Of a DNA stretch of 64,000 nt, positions 53,109 through 61,692 are shown one piece after another. Below the pieces are notes generated by a model, which had not been told where the DNA came from, ran no database searches, and saw only the letters and a program-made list of their open reading frames with translations. Position 1 is the first letter of the stretch; each line of letters opens with the position of its first letter. The position numbers were made by a program, and so were the translations under genes. Source of the stretch: an uncultured Lachnospiraceae bacterium (lineage in GTDB: Bacteria; Bacillota; Clostridia; Lachnospirales; Lachnospiraceae); the NCBI GenBank assembly GCA_910578825.1, contig CAJTSB010000008.1, forward strand, positions 10,571 to 74,570. Reading direction: 5' to 3'.

Positions 53109-54120
53109 ATCTATACCTGCAATAGAATGTGTGTCGAAAAAGTTTCTGAAACTTCCCAACATTCAAAAATATGAAGTGAGTGCATTGACAGAATATGGAT
53201 TTGTTGCTGCTGTTGAGATGGATGATGGATTTGAGTTTAAAATCCATGTGTATATTATGCAGAAGTCATATCCTTCTATAGTGATGCAGTTATTAGAAAA
53301 GAGAGGGAAGGGGGATTGTGTATTAGTATCTCCATATATATCGGAGCGAACGGCATATTTATGTGAGAAAAATGGTGTTGGATATTTTGATTATGCTGGG
53401 AATTGCTGGTTTGTCGGACACTCCGTTTATCTTTGTGAACGAGGAAATAAGAATTTGAGACCGGAAAACGGCAAGGCATCTGTTTCTATATTTGAGCGTT
53501 CAGCAGTGGTATCATCTATGATATTGCGGGAGCTTTTTGTGGATATCAATAAGCGATGGCGGTTAAAGCATCTCTCGGAGACGGTGAAATGTAGTATTGG
53601 ACAGGTTTCAAAGGTAATGGATTTTTTGATAAAAAATGTATGGGCAGAAAAATCAGCAGAGGGATATCGTATTTCAGAACCGGAATTGCTTTTGAAGGAG
53701 TGGAGCAAAACATACGGAAAAAAAACAGTACCGGCCTATTCATGCTATAGCCTGGATAAGCCGTCTGTGTTGGAAGGAAGACTGAGTGATTTAAAACGGG
53801 ATATGGGAATCAGCTATTATCTTACCGGTTTTTCCGGTGGAGTCCGATACGCTCCAGTTGTGCGTTATAATAAGGTTCACGTATATATTGCACCAGAAGA
53901 TGTTTTGGAAGCAATTGCTTATCTGGGATTAAAGGAAGTAGGCAGTGGTGCAAATGTTATGATCTATATGCTGGAAAATGATTCTTATAAAAAGGATAGC
54001 CGGACAATCGGGAATGATATGGTGGTATCGCCAGTACAGGTGTATCTGGACAGCATACAGATAAAAGGACGCGGGGAGGAACTTGCAGAAGCAGTTCTGC
54101 TAAAGGAGATTTTGAAATGA
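53104..54120 (+). CDS. AbiEi-like antitoxin / regulator of a type IV-like toxin-antitoxin pair
   Basis: 338 residues from a GTG start. The middle part (about 140-205) is a winged helix (SSMILRELFVDINKRWRLKH, SETVKCSIGQVSKVMDFLIK) and the C-terminal part resembles AbiEi C-terminal domains (YYLTGFSGGVRYAPVVRYNK, VSPVQVYLDSIQIKGRGEEL). The N-terminal part looks like a restriction-fold-like alpha/beta domain. AbiEi proteins repress their operon and counter the AbiEii toxin. The stop overlaps the start of the nucleotidyltransferase gene (ATGA), the standard arrangement. It is AT-rich and is inserted between the kinase and transporter genes of a bce locus. Confidence 0.78.
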   Translation: MKSIPAIECVSKKFLKLPNIQKYEVSALTEYGFVAAVEMDDGFEFKIHVYIMQKSYPSIVMQLLEKRGKGDCVLVSPYISERTAYLCEKNGVGYFDYAGNCWFVGHSVYLCERGNKNLRPENGKASVSIFERSAVVSSMILRELFVDINKRWRLKHLSETVKCSIGQVSKVMDFLIKNVWAEKSAEGYRISEPELLLKEWSKTYGKKTVPAYSCYSLDKPSVLEGRLSDLKRDMGISYYLTGFSGGVRYAPVVRYNKVHVYIAPEDVLEAIAYLGLKEVGSGANVMIYMLENDSYKKDSRTIGNDMVVSPVQVYLDSIQIKGRGEELAEAVLLKEILK

Positions 54121-54953
54121 TACGGGATGAGAATTTGAAAAGCAGCGTGGATTATTCGGAGGGACAGAAAGAGGCGGCTCATAGAATATTAGTAGAGTTG
54201 GTAAATATTTTCGGAGAATATAAAGAAGATATTAGAATTGTAGGAGGTTGGGTTCCGGATTTGATGTTTCCGGGAGAAGACCATATAGGCAGTGTTGATG
54301 TGGATGTATTGATTAATCATTTGACGCTTCATGATGAGGGATATCAGAATATGTCAAAGATTCTCTGGAAAAATGGATATAAGGAGCATCCTGAAAAATA
54401 TTTCTCATTTATAAAAACGGTAGAAGTTGAGGGTGTTTTTTATGATGTGGATGTGGATATTCTTGCTGGAATGTATGGCGGGACACAGGAAAAGAAACGG
54501 AGCCAGCATGTACAGGGAATGAAAGCATTGAAAGCTACAGGTGGCAATTTTGCATTTGAATATCCCTCGCAGAGAATCCTTTTGGAAGCCAAAAGACCAG
54601 ATGGGGCAATTGATGTTGCAAATGTCAGTGTTATCGCGGTGGTTCCGTATTTGATTATGAAAACAGTGGCAATGGGGCGTGGAAAAGCAAAGGATGCCTA
54701 CGATATATATTTTTTGATCCGGCATTACAGAGGCGGTGTAAAGGAATTGGCAAAGGAGTTTCAATCAAATGCAGGCAATAAACTTGTGCAGGAGATGAAG
54801 GAAAAGCTTGCGGGTAAATTTGCGTCTCCCGCTCATGCCGGGGCCAGGGATATCGTAGAGTTTTTGGGGCTGATAGATGAAGAAGAAATTGAAATGATAA
54901 AAAGGGATGCCTATGAGCAGATACAAGCTTTGGTGCGTTTGATATCTGCGTAA
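54117..54953 (+). CDS. AbiEii-like nucleotidyltransferase toxin
   Basis: 278 residues. The polymerase-beta type nucleotidyltransferase core is visible near residues 40-65: RIVGGWVPDLMFP then GSVDVDVLI (the G-x-x-D-x-D metal motif), with a third acidic site in DVDVDILAG and the conserved KAKDAYDIYFLIRHY helix that is typical of AbiEii/MNT-type toxins. Such enzymes add nucleotides to tRNA or other targets and stop growth, often during phage infection. It is coupled to the AbiEi-like gene by a 4-base overlap. Confidence 0.82.
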   Translation: MIRDENLKSSVDYSEGQKEAAHRILVELVNIFGEYKEDIRIVGGWVPDLMFPGEDHIGSVDVDVLINHLTLHDEGYQNMSKILWKNGYKEHPEKYFSFIKTVEVEGVFYDVDVDILAGMYGGTQEKKRSQHVQGMKALKATGGNFAFEYPSQRILLEAKRPDGAIDVANVSVIAVVPYLIMKTVAMGRGKAKDAYDIYFLIRHYRGGVKELAKEFQSNAGNKLVQEMKEKLAGKFASPAHAGARDIVEFLGLIDEEEIEMIKRDAYEQIQALVRLISA

Positions 54954-54993
54954 TGCTTTCGTATGATGGTGTTTTAAAAACATTTTGCTCTAT

Positions 54994-55010
54994 TCTTACA
55001 AAACCGTAAG
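54994..55010. promoter_or_regulatory. Right copy of the 17-bp repeat, probable BceR-type operator of the transporter genes
   Basis: TCTTACAAAACCGTAAG, with CTTAC-N6-GTAAG symmetry, 172 bases upstream of the BceA-like gene. A second partial site (TGTAAGC at 55025-55031) follows. The match to the TNACA-N4-TGTAA operator form supports activation by the response regulator at 51364. Confidence 0.65.
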
Positions 55011-55181
55011 ATAAATGCTCCAAATGTAAGCTAAAGTTAAGGCATCATCGTTTCTGTTTCGCTATACTATCTTTAGAAATCAGAGGAGGAAGGCAAATGC
55101 GCAGCATTTAAAAGAAACCTTCCACCGAAATGGCAGGCGATGCAGTTTGGCGCGTGCCGCTACTTTATGAAGGAGGATATT

Positions 55182-55949
55182 ATGGCGATATTGGAAGTAA
55201 ACAATGTAAAAAAGGTATATACCACACGATTCGGTGGAAATCAGGTGCAGGCATTGTCAGATGTGAGCTTTTCGGTAGAAAAGGGCGAGTATGTGGCAAT
55301 TATGGGTGAGTCTGGTTCCGGCAAGACAACGCTTTTGAATATTTTGGCGGCTCTGGATAAGGCAACAAGCGGACAGGTGCTTTTGAACGGGAAAAATCTC
55401 TCTTCCATTCGGGAGAAGGAGTTGTCTACATTCCGCAGGCAGAACCTGGGATTTGTCTTTCAAGATTTTAATCTGTTGGATAATTTTAATATACAGGACA
55501 ATATTTTTCTGCCGCTGGTGCTTGCGGGAAAAGGTTATCATGAAATGACAAAACGGCTGTTGCCTATTGCAGCAAAACTGGAGATTCAGGAGATTCTGGG
55601 GAAATATCCTTATGAGGTATCCGGCGGACAGAAACAGCGTGCAGCGGTGGCGCGGGCGCTGATTACCAATCCGCAGCTGATTCTCGCTGACGAACCAACC
55701 GGAGCGCTTGACTCCAGGGCAGCGGAAGGGCTGTTATCCATGTTCCAGTACATCAATGAAGAGGGGCAGACCATCCTCATGGTGACGCACTCCATCAAAG
55801 CGGCAAGCTGTGCAAAACGTGTGCTCTTTATCAAGGACGGTCAGGTATTTCATCAGATTTACAAAGGCTCCTGCAGCAATGAGGAAATGTATCAGAAGAT
55901 TTCCGATACGCTCACAGTAATTACGACAGGTGGTGAGCGTCATGAATAG
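55182..55949 (+). CDS. BceA-like ABC transporter ATP-binding protein
   Basis: 255 residues from the ATG at 55182, which follows AAGGAGGATATT; earlier in-frame starts have no site. Walker A GESGSGKTTL, Q-loop FQDFNLL, signature VSGGQKQRAAVARAL, Walker B LILADEPTGALD, switch VTHSIKAA. It is of the MacB/BceA type that works with a large FtsX-domain permease and frees lipid II-cycle targets from peptide antibiotics. Overlaps the permease gene by 8 bases. Confidence 0.93.
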   Translation: MAILEVNNVKKVYTTRFGGNQVQALSDVSFSVEKGEYVAIMGESGSGKTTLLNILAALDKATSGQVLLNGKNLSSIREKELSTFRRQNLGFVFQDFNLLDNFNIQDNIFLPLVLAGKGYHEMTKRLLPIAAKLEIQEILGKYPYEVSGGQKQRAAVARALITNPQLILADEPTGALDSRAAEGLLSMFQYINEEGQTILMVTHSIKAASCAKRVLFIKDGQVFHQIYKGSCSNEEMYQKISDTLTVITTGGERHE

Positions 55950-57945
55950 ATTGTTTTATGGAAGGCTTGCGGTAGGTAATTTGAAGAAGAATGCAGGATT
56001 ATATCTGCCCTATATACTGGCGGCAATTGGGATTAGCGCCATGTACTATATCATGGGCGCGATTGCCAGGGATGAAGGAATTATGGAAATGCGTGGAGCC
56101 AGTGAGCTGTTCATGATTTTGGCGCTGGGGTGCTGTGTGATTGCTATTTTTACGGTAATTTTTCTGTTTTACACAAACAGTTTTCTCATGAAACGGCGGA
56201 AAAAAGAGTTTGGTCTGTTTAATATCCTTGGTATGGAAAAACGCCACATCGGCAAAATGATGTTCTGGGAAACTGTCATGGTAGCATTTATCAGTATTGC
56301 CGGTGGTCTTATTGTAGGGATTGTCTTAAATAAGCTGGTGCTTCTTGCATTGGTGCGCCTGTTGGAATTTGACGTACCATTTGGATTTCATATTTCGATG
56401 GCGTCGCTCACAAGTGTGATCATACTTTTTGCCTGTATTTTTGCGGCAACTCTGGTATACAATTTGTTCCAGGTGCAGAAAGCAAGCCCAATTGAGCTTT
56501 TGAGGAGCACAAGCCAGGGGGAGCGTGAGCCGAAAACACGCTGGATACTGACGATGATCGGTCTGCTGGCGCTGGGATGCGGTTATGGGATTGCCATTGT
56601 TGTGGAAAGTCCGATAAAAGTGCTGGGGATGTTTTTTCTGGCGGTGCTGTTGGTGATACTGGGAACCTACTGTCTTTTCACGGCGGGCAGTATTGCAGTT
56701 TTGAAACTTCTGAGGCGAAATAAAAATTATTATTATAAAACCAGTCATTTTACATCGGTTTCCGGGATGATCTACCGCATGAAACAGAATGCAGTGGGAC
56801 TGAGTAACATTTGTATTTTAAGCACGATGGTGCTGATAATGCTTGCTGGTACGCTTTCTTTGTATGTGGGAAGAGATGTGTCCCTGCAAGCCCGTTATCC
56901 CAAGGAAATCATGATACATGGATATCAGATGACGGAGTCCGGTAAGGCCTTGTTACAGGAATGTGCTGTGCAGGGCGCTGCGGATACGGGGGTCTCCATC
57001 GAAAACATATCCTCCTGTACCAATCTGTCTTTTTCCGGATATAAGGAGGGAGAAGATATCCATGTGGAGGAATGGCGCGAGGGAGCCGCGGTTCCAGAAG
57101 GGGAGCTTGTCGTCACAGAGTGGCTGACCCTGGAGGAATACCAGCAGTTTGCAGAAGAAGTGCCAAGTCTGGCGGAAGATGAGATTCTCGTCTATACCAA
57201 AAACGGGGCGCATGACGACAGCCAGTATCGGGTTGGAGGGCAGACATTTCGTATTAAGGAATATTTGCCCAGCCTGGCTTTGGACGATATGCAGATAGAA
57301 GTTATGTATGATATTTATTTTATCGTGGTTAAAGATGAAACTGTCATGCAGAAACTCAATGAATTTCAAAACTCTGTCTATGGGGAACGTGCAAGCGATA
57401 TTGAGACGGTGGTCGCCCTGGATGTTTCCGGTGGTGAAACGGAGGAGATTGCCTGCAAAGAAAGGATAGATCAGCTATTAGCAGAAAAGAATCCTGATTC
57501 AAAGCAGGGAGCAGTTCGGATAGACAGCAGAAGTCAGAGAAGCAATGAGGATATGGCGGTGTATGGCGGATTTCTGTTTCTGGGGATTTTCCTGGGATTC
57601 GTATTCCTGATGGCAACAACGATGATTATCTATTACAAGCAGGTGTCCGAAGGATATGAGGATAAAGAGCGGTTTGCAATCATGCGTAAGGTGGGTATGA
57701 GTAAAAAAGAGGTGCGTTCGTCGATTCGCAGCCAGATCATCAAGGTCTTTTTCCTTCCGCTTGTCATGGCATGTATTCATCTTCTGGCAGCGTTTCCGAT
57801 GATGAATCGATTGCTGATGTTATTTGGTATGATGGATGTGAAACTGGTCGGCGTCTGTACTGCCATAACGGTAGGAGTTTTTGCAGTGATTTATCTCATC
57901 GTGTACAGTATCACAGCCAAAACGTATTATAGGATTGTAAATTAA
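55942..57945 (+). CDS. BceB-like ABC transporter permease
   Basis: 667 residues from the ATG at 55942. Ten transmembrane segments are expected; FtsX-type cores are visible near 60-180 and 540-660. A large outer domain of about 200 residues (about 320-520) sits between helices 7 and 8, the part that contacts the antibiotic and signals to the kinase. LFNILGMEKRHIGKMMFWE and AIMRKVGMSKKEVRSSIRSQ are the coupling helices. Which antimicrobial it detects cannot be read from sequence. Confidence 0.92.
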   Translation: MNRLFYGRLAVGNLKKNAGLYLPYILAAIGISAMYYIMGAIARDEGIMEMRGASELFMILALGCCVIAIFTVIFLFYTNSFLMKRRKKEFGLFNILGMEKRHIGKMMFWETVMVAFISIAGGLIVGIVLNKLVLLALVRLLEFDVPFGFHISMASLTSVIILFACIFAATLVYNLFQVQKASPIELLRSTSQGEREPKTRWILTMIGLLALGCGYGIAIVVESPIKVLGMFFLAVLLVILGTYCLFTAGSIAVLKLLRRNKNYYYKTSHFTSVSGMIYRMKQNAVGLSNICILSTMVLIMLAGTLSLYVGRDVSLQARYPKEIMIHGYQMTESGKALLQECAVQGAADTGVSIENISSCTNLSFSGYKEGEDIHVEEWREGAAVPEGELVVTEWLTLEEYQQFAEEVPSLAEDEILVYTKNGAHDDSQYRVGGQTFRIKEYLPSLALDDMQIEVMYDIYFIVVKDETVMQKLNEFQNSVYGERASDIETVVALDVSGGETEEIACKERIDQLLAEKNPDSKQGAVRIDSRSQRSNEDMAVYGGFLFLGIFLGFVFLMATTMIIYYKQVSEGYEDKERFAIMRKVGMSKKEVRSSIRSQIIKVFFLPLVMACIHLLAAFPMMNRLLMLFGMMDVKLVGVCTAITVGVFAVIYLIVYSITAKTYYRIVN

Positions 57946-57962
57946 ATGATCCAGAGATAAAC

Positions 57963-57999
57963 ATACCCCGGACATACAGGTATGTCCGGGGTATATTTA
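57963..57999. terminator. Bidirectional hairpin between the permease and prs
   Basis: ATACCCCGGACATAC (57963-57977) and GTATGTCCGGGGTAT (57980-57994) form a 15-bp perfect inverted repeat with a 2-base centre, followed by ATTTAGG. It lies between convergent genes. Confidence 0.78.
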
Positions 58000-58035
58000 G
58001 GTATGCATATGGCGGGGGTTAAGCCGCACTCAGCA

Positions 58036-59217
58036 TTACTTCTTATGTTTTGCCTTATATTTTTTCACCAGAGATTCGATTCTTTCATAGGGGTCGAGAA
58101 GGCTTCCAATCGAGATATCATGATTTAATGTGTCGATAATGTAGGCAATGTACTTGCTCATATCACAATTAATATAGTAGGGTTTTGCCAGCAGTTCCGG
58201 CGTCTGGTAGGTGAGGTTCGTCGTTACCACTTTGAAAATGGTGCCATCCTCAACGGCGCGGTCGAACTTCTCCAAACCGTTTGTAAACAGTCCGAAAGTT
58301 GATATCACAAAAATACGGTTCGCCTTGCGTTTCTTTAATTCTGTTGCGACGTCTATCATGCTGTCGCCAGAGGAAATCATATCGTCGATAATCAGTACGT
58401 CTTTGCCTTCCACAGAGGAGCCCAGAAATTCGTGTGCAACAATCGGGTTGCGTCCATCTACGATTTTACTGTAGTCACGGCGTTTGTAGAACATACCCAT
58501 ATCCAGACCGAGCACATTAGCGAGATATACGGCACGGTTGGTTCCGCCTTCATCCGGGCTGATAACCATCATATGGTCGCTGTCAATCTGAAGGTCGTCC
58601 ACTTCACGCAGAATTGCCTTGATAAACTGGTAAGCAGGCTGGACGGTCTCAAAGCCATGCAGGGGAATTGCATTCTGTACACGTGGATCATGGGCGTCAA
58701 AGGTGATGATATTGTCTACGCCCATATTTGTCAGTTCCTGAAGGGCAAGGGCACAATCCAGAGATTCCCTGGCAGCGCGCCTGTGCTGGCGTCCTTCATA
58801 GAGGAAGGGCATAATGACGGTAATCCGCCTTGCTTTTCCGCCTGCGGCAGCAATAATTCGTTTCAAATCCTGATAGTGGTCGTCCGGGGACATATGGTTC
58901 TCGTGACCGCAGACGGTATAACTTAAACTGTAATTGGTAACATCCAGCATGATATACAGGTCGAAACCTCGCACGGATTCCTTGATGATTCCTTTTGCCT
59001 CTCCGGTACCGAAACGCGGGGTAGAATAGTCTACCAGATAGGTGTCTTTGTAGTATCCTTTGAAGGCGATGTCGTCCTGATGTTCATGTTCCCGTTCGCG
59101 GCGGAAACGAACCAGATACTTGTCCACTTTCTTTCCAAGCTTGCGACAGCTTTCCAGTGGGATGACGCCGAGAGAGCCGGCAGGAATAGTTTCATAATTT
59201 TGCTCATTACGCTGCAT
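58036..59217 (-). CDS. prs: Ribose-phosphate pyrophosphokinase
   Basis: 393 residues from the ATG at 59217, 7 bases after GGAGG; the upstream open frame lacks a site. It is longer than the 310-320 residues of E. coli Prs, matching the long clostridial form. Landmarks: MPFLYEGRQHRRAARESLDC (ATP site region), TFDAHDPRVQNA, ISPDEGGTNRAVYLANVL and the PRPP loop VLIIDDMISSGDSM. It makes PRPP from ribose-5-phosphate and ATP for nucleotide, His and Trp synthesis. It ends the minus-strand run after dnaI. Confidence 0.93.
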   Translation of the reverse strand: MQRNEQNYETIPAGSLGVIPLESCRKLGKKVDKYLVRFRREREHEHQDDIAFKGYYKDTYLVDYSTPRFGTGEAKGIIKESVRGFDLYIMLDVTNYSLSYTVCGHENHMSPDDHYQDLKRIIAAAGGKARRITVIMPFLYEGRQHRRAARESLDCALALQELTNMGVDNIITFDAHDPRVQNAIPLHGFETVQPAYQFIKAILREVDDLQIDSDHMMVISPDEGGTNRAVYLANVLGLDMGMFYKRRDYSKIVDGRNPIVAHEFLGSSVEGKDVLIIDDMISSGDSMIDVATELKKRKANRIFVISTFGLFTNGLEKFDRAVEDGTIFKVVTTNLTYQTPELLAKPYYINCDMSKYIAYIIDTLNHDISIGSLLDPYERIESLVKKYKAKHKK

Positions 59218-59294
59218 ACGTTGTCCTCCATGTATCGTATAAATATAGTAAGTTTGAAAATGGGTCAATCCGTCTATGCTCAATATAACATTCC

Positions 59295-60296
59295 TTACGC
59301 ATCTTGACAAGATTGTCCTTCCAGTTTTTTCAGAATCCTGATATCATTTCCAAATAATTTTATCATTTTGTAGCTGCTGGAAATTCTGGAAAAGGTACGT
59401 TCTGAGTACAAATCCTTCAACTGTCCAAGCGTCAGATTGGTAGAAATAATCGTCGATTTCTGCCGTAAAATCCGCTCATTCAGACAGAGAAAAAGTTGTG
59501 AAACGGTAAATGTATTGGAGAATTCTGTGCCCAAATCGTCAATAATCAATAAATCACAGGCAAAAATCCGCTGGTAATCTGTCTGATGATCTCTTGTTTT
59601 CTCAAAGGTATTTTTTTCAAATACCTGAAACAGTGAGGATGCTGTGAAATAAATGACAGAATGCCCGCTGTCCAGAAGTTCTTTGGCAATACAGTTAGAC
59701 AGAAAGGTCTTGCCGATTCCGGTATCGCCGTAGAAAAACAGGTTATGAAATTCCGTATCGAATGATGCGATAAAATCCTTGCAGGTCTGCACGGCCTGTC
59801 TGGCTGTGGCCAGGCTTGACTGCCCGGTAGCAGGATTCACCTGCTCATCCGAATAATAGTCCAGTGACAGCGTTTTAAAATTTTCCACATCCAGAATTCG
59901 ACGGATGTTTGACTGGGTATAGACCAGATCAATGGCAGCCTGTTCAAAACAATGGCATTTTTTGCCGTTGATGTAACCGGTATCTTTACAGTCCTGACAG
60001 GCATAGGGCGGCTCCAGGTAATTGTCCGCATATCCGTGGTCTGCAAGCAGCTGCTGTTTCTCCGCAGTGAGGGATTGCAGGCGGCTGTGCAGATGCGTAA
60101 GCGCCGTATCGTCTCCGTCCATCAGTTTCTTCGCTTGTTTTACACTGAGTGAGGAAATCTCCTCATCAATCTGGACAAGACGCGGTATTTCCTTATAGAC
60201 TGCTTGCACTCTGTCCATGACTATACGCTGGTTTTCCAACTGCCGTGTTTCATAGCGCCGCATCAGGATGTCGTACTGTGTGTTGCTGAGAGCCAT
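59295..60296 (-). CDS. DnaI/DnaC-like helicase loader ATPase
   Basis: 333 residues. An N-terminal region ends in a zinc-binding cluster (CQDCKDTGYINGKKCHC, near 100). The AAA+ domain follows: Walker A FFYGDTGIGKTFLSN (near 190), Walker B CDLLIIDDLGTEF, sensor region STNLTLGQLKDLYSERTFSR. It loads the replicative helicase during initiation or restart. It is 10 bases from the DnaD-like gene, its usual partner. Confidence 0.9.
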   Translation of the reverse strand: MALSNTQYDILMRRYETRQLENQRIVMDRVQAVYKEIPRLVQIDEEISSLSVKQAKKLMDGDDTALTHLHSRLQSLTAEKQQLLADHGYADNYLEPPYACQDCKDTGYINGKKCHCFEQAAIDLVYTQSNIRRILDVENFKTLSLDYYSDEQVNPATGQSSLATARQAVQTCKDFIASFDTEFHNLFFYGDTGIGKTFLSNCIAKELLDSGHSVIYFTASSLFQVFEKNTFEKTRDHQTDYQRIFACDLLIIDDLGTEFSNTFTVSQLFLCLNERILRQKSTIISTNLTLGQLKDLYSERTFSRISSSYKMIKLFGNDIRILKKLEGQSCQDA

Positions 60297-60306
60297 AGTA
60301 TCCTCC

Positions 60307-61398
60307 TTAGCGTACTGCGTTTAGCAGTTCTGTCTCCAACTGGTCCATGTTATAGGTGCGCTGGGGAAAACTGTTAAACCGATTGGGCGCTGTCTGTTTC
60401 GGAACGCTGCTTTTGGCTGATGCGTCCGATGGGGTGCGACCTGCCGTTTTTGCTGCCTGAAATGCCGCATCGGCACGCTGAATTTCGTCCGTATTCTGAA
60501 TATTCTGGCGTTTCCAGTTGGCAAGAATACGGTCGGCATATTCAAAATTGGGTTGATGGATAGCAAGGATGGTCCGGCTGCATGCCTCTGCAATCATCTC
60601 TTCTCCAAAACCGTATTCCTTACTCCACTTCTCTATATAGGAAGCTTCTGCCGGAATCAGGCTGCGGCCCTGAATTCCAAGCGCCTTAATGACAGCGTAA
60701 TGGAGACGGCTGTGAGATTGTGTATTGTGTTTCGCCTGTTCCACAGTCTCGATCTGCTTATCTTTCCAGCTCGTGGCTACCTTGTCCATATAATGCAGGC
60801 TGGAATGTCCGCCGGCAATGCAGTATTCCAGCAAATATACGATTAAATCAACAGAAAGCTCCAGTCGGTCATACCAGAACAGCAACGTCTGGATATCGGT
60901 GGAGTTCAGAGGTCTCTTCAAATAAGTCTCCGCAACGAACAAAAGCTCCCGGATATCTTCTTTTTCATGGAATTTCTGCAGTTCTTCCGCAGTATAAGCC
61001 GTTCTTCTGGATATTGCAGGTGAAACTTTCTCGACCTTTTTCAGAGAGTGGGAAGGCAGAACTTTTTTCAGAGGGACAGAATCGTCCTCATCCGGCACAG
61101 CCTCAGACTCCAGAAAGCAGATGCCGGAAATAGATTTGTCCGGTGCGTACTCTAACTGGAGCAGGCTCATTTTTTCCCAGTATTTGAGCGCGCGCTGAAT
61201 GTCATTCTCCGTGTGGTTAAACTTGTCCGCAGCCTTGGAAACAGAAAAGCTGCAGTCCGGGGAATTCATACAGCGCAGCAGATATAAATAAATTTTTACA
61301 AACTCGCCGTTTGCGTTCGTCATGTATTCATCAATAAACCGGTTGGAAATTGAAGTTGTGGAATAGCCGTGTTCTTTATGTAGAGTAATTTCTTCCAT
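60307..61398 (-). CDS. DnaD-domain replication initiation protein
   Basis: 363 residues from the ATG at 61398, 5 bases after GGAGGTCATC. An N-terminal winged helix (about 10-95; FVKIYLYLLRCMNSPDCSFS, AADKFNHTENDIQRALKYWE) is followed by two DnaD/DnaB-type C-terminal domains (about 145-220 with YLKRPLNSTDIQTLLFWYDR, and about 240-305 with YIEKWSKEYGFGEEMIAEAC and YADRILANWK). DnaD remodels origin DNA and brings in the helicase loader. It is the first gene of dnaD-dnaI and has five DnaA boxes upstream. Confidence 0.9.
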   Translation of the reverse strand: MEEITLHKEHGYSTTSISNRFIDEYMTNANGEFVKIYLYLLRCMNSPDCSFSVSKAADKFNHTENDIQRALKYWEKMSLLQLEYAPDKSISGICFLESEAVPDEDDSVPLKKVLPSHSLKKVEKVSPAISRRTAYTAEELQKFHEKEDIRELLFVAETYLKRPLNSTDIQTLLFWYDRLELSVDLIVYLLEYCIAGGHSSLHYMDKVATSWKDKQIETVEQAKHNTQSHSRLHYAVIKALGIQGRSLIPAEASYIEKWSKEYGFGEEMIAEACSRTILAIHQPNFEYADRILANWKRQNIQNTDEIQRADAAFQAAKTAGRTPSDASAKSSVPKQTAPNRFNSFPQRTYNMDQLETELLNAVR

Positions 61399-61509
61399 GA
61401 TGACCTCCGGGTATAATCGTGTTATGTGGAATACAGTATAGCACATCAAAGTCAAAATGAGAAGTGAAATTTTTCCTCAAATTCCAGTAAAATCAAGGCA
61501 TTGCACAAA

Positions 61510-61536
61510 TGTGGATAACGTGGATAATGTGGATAA
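61510..61536 (-). promoter_or_regulatory. Tandem array of three DnaA boxes
   Basis: TGTGGATAA, CGTGGATAA and TGTGGATAA lie head to tail without any gap at 61510-61518, 61519-61527 and 61528-61536. On the minus strand they read TTATCCACA, the consensus DnaA box. Confidence 0.85.
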
Positions 61537-61674
61537 AATGAAACAGCGGCAGGCAGGCAAAAGAGAAAAAGCCGGAAGATATCCGAAAAAATCAGACGCC
61601 AGGAGTACGGTTGAAAAATAAACATTGCAAACATTAAAATCCACATTCCAAAAGAGCGGTTTTCCCGATTGAAA

Positions 61675-61692
61675 TGTGGATAATGTGGATAA
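61675..61692 (-). promoter_or_regulatory. Tandem pair of DnaA boxes
   Basis: Two gapless TGTGGATAA boxes at 61675-61683 and 61684-61692, ending one base before the last base of the murC stop codon. A weaker TGTGGATTT is on the opposite strand near 61638-61646. Confidence 0.85.
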
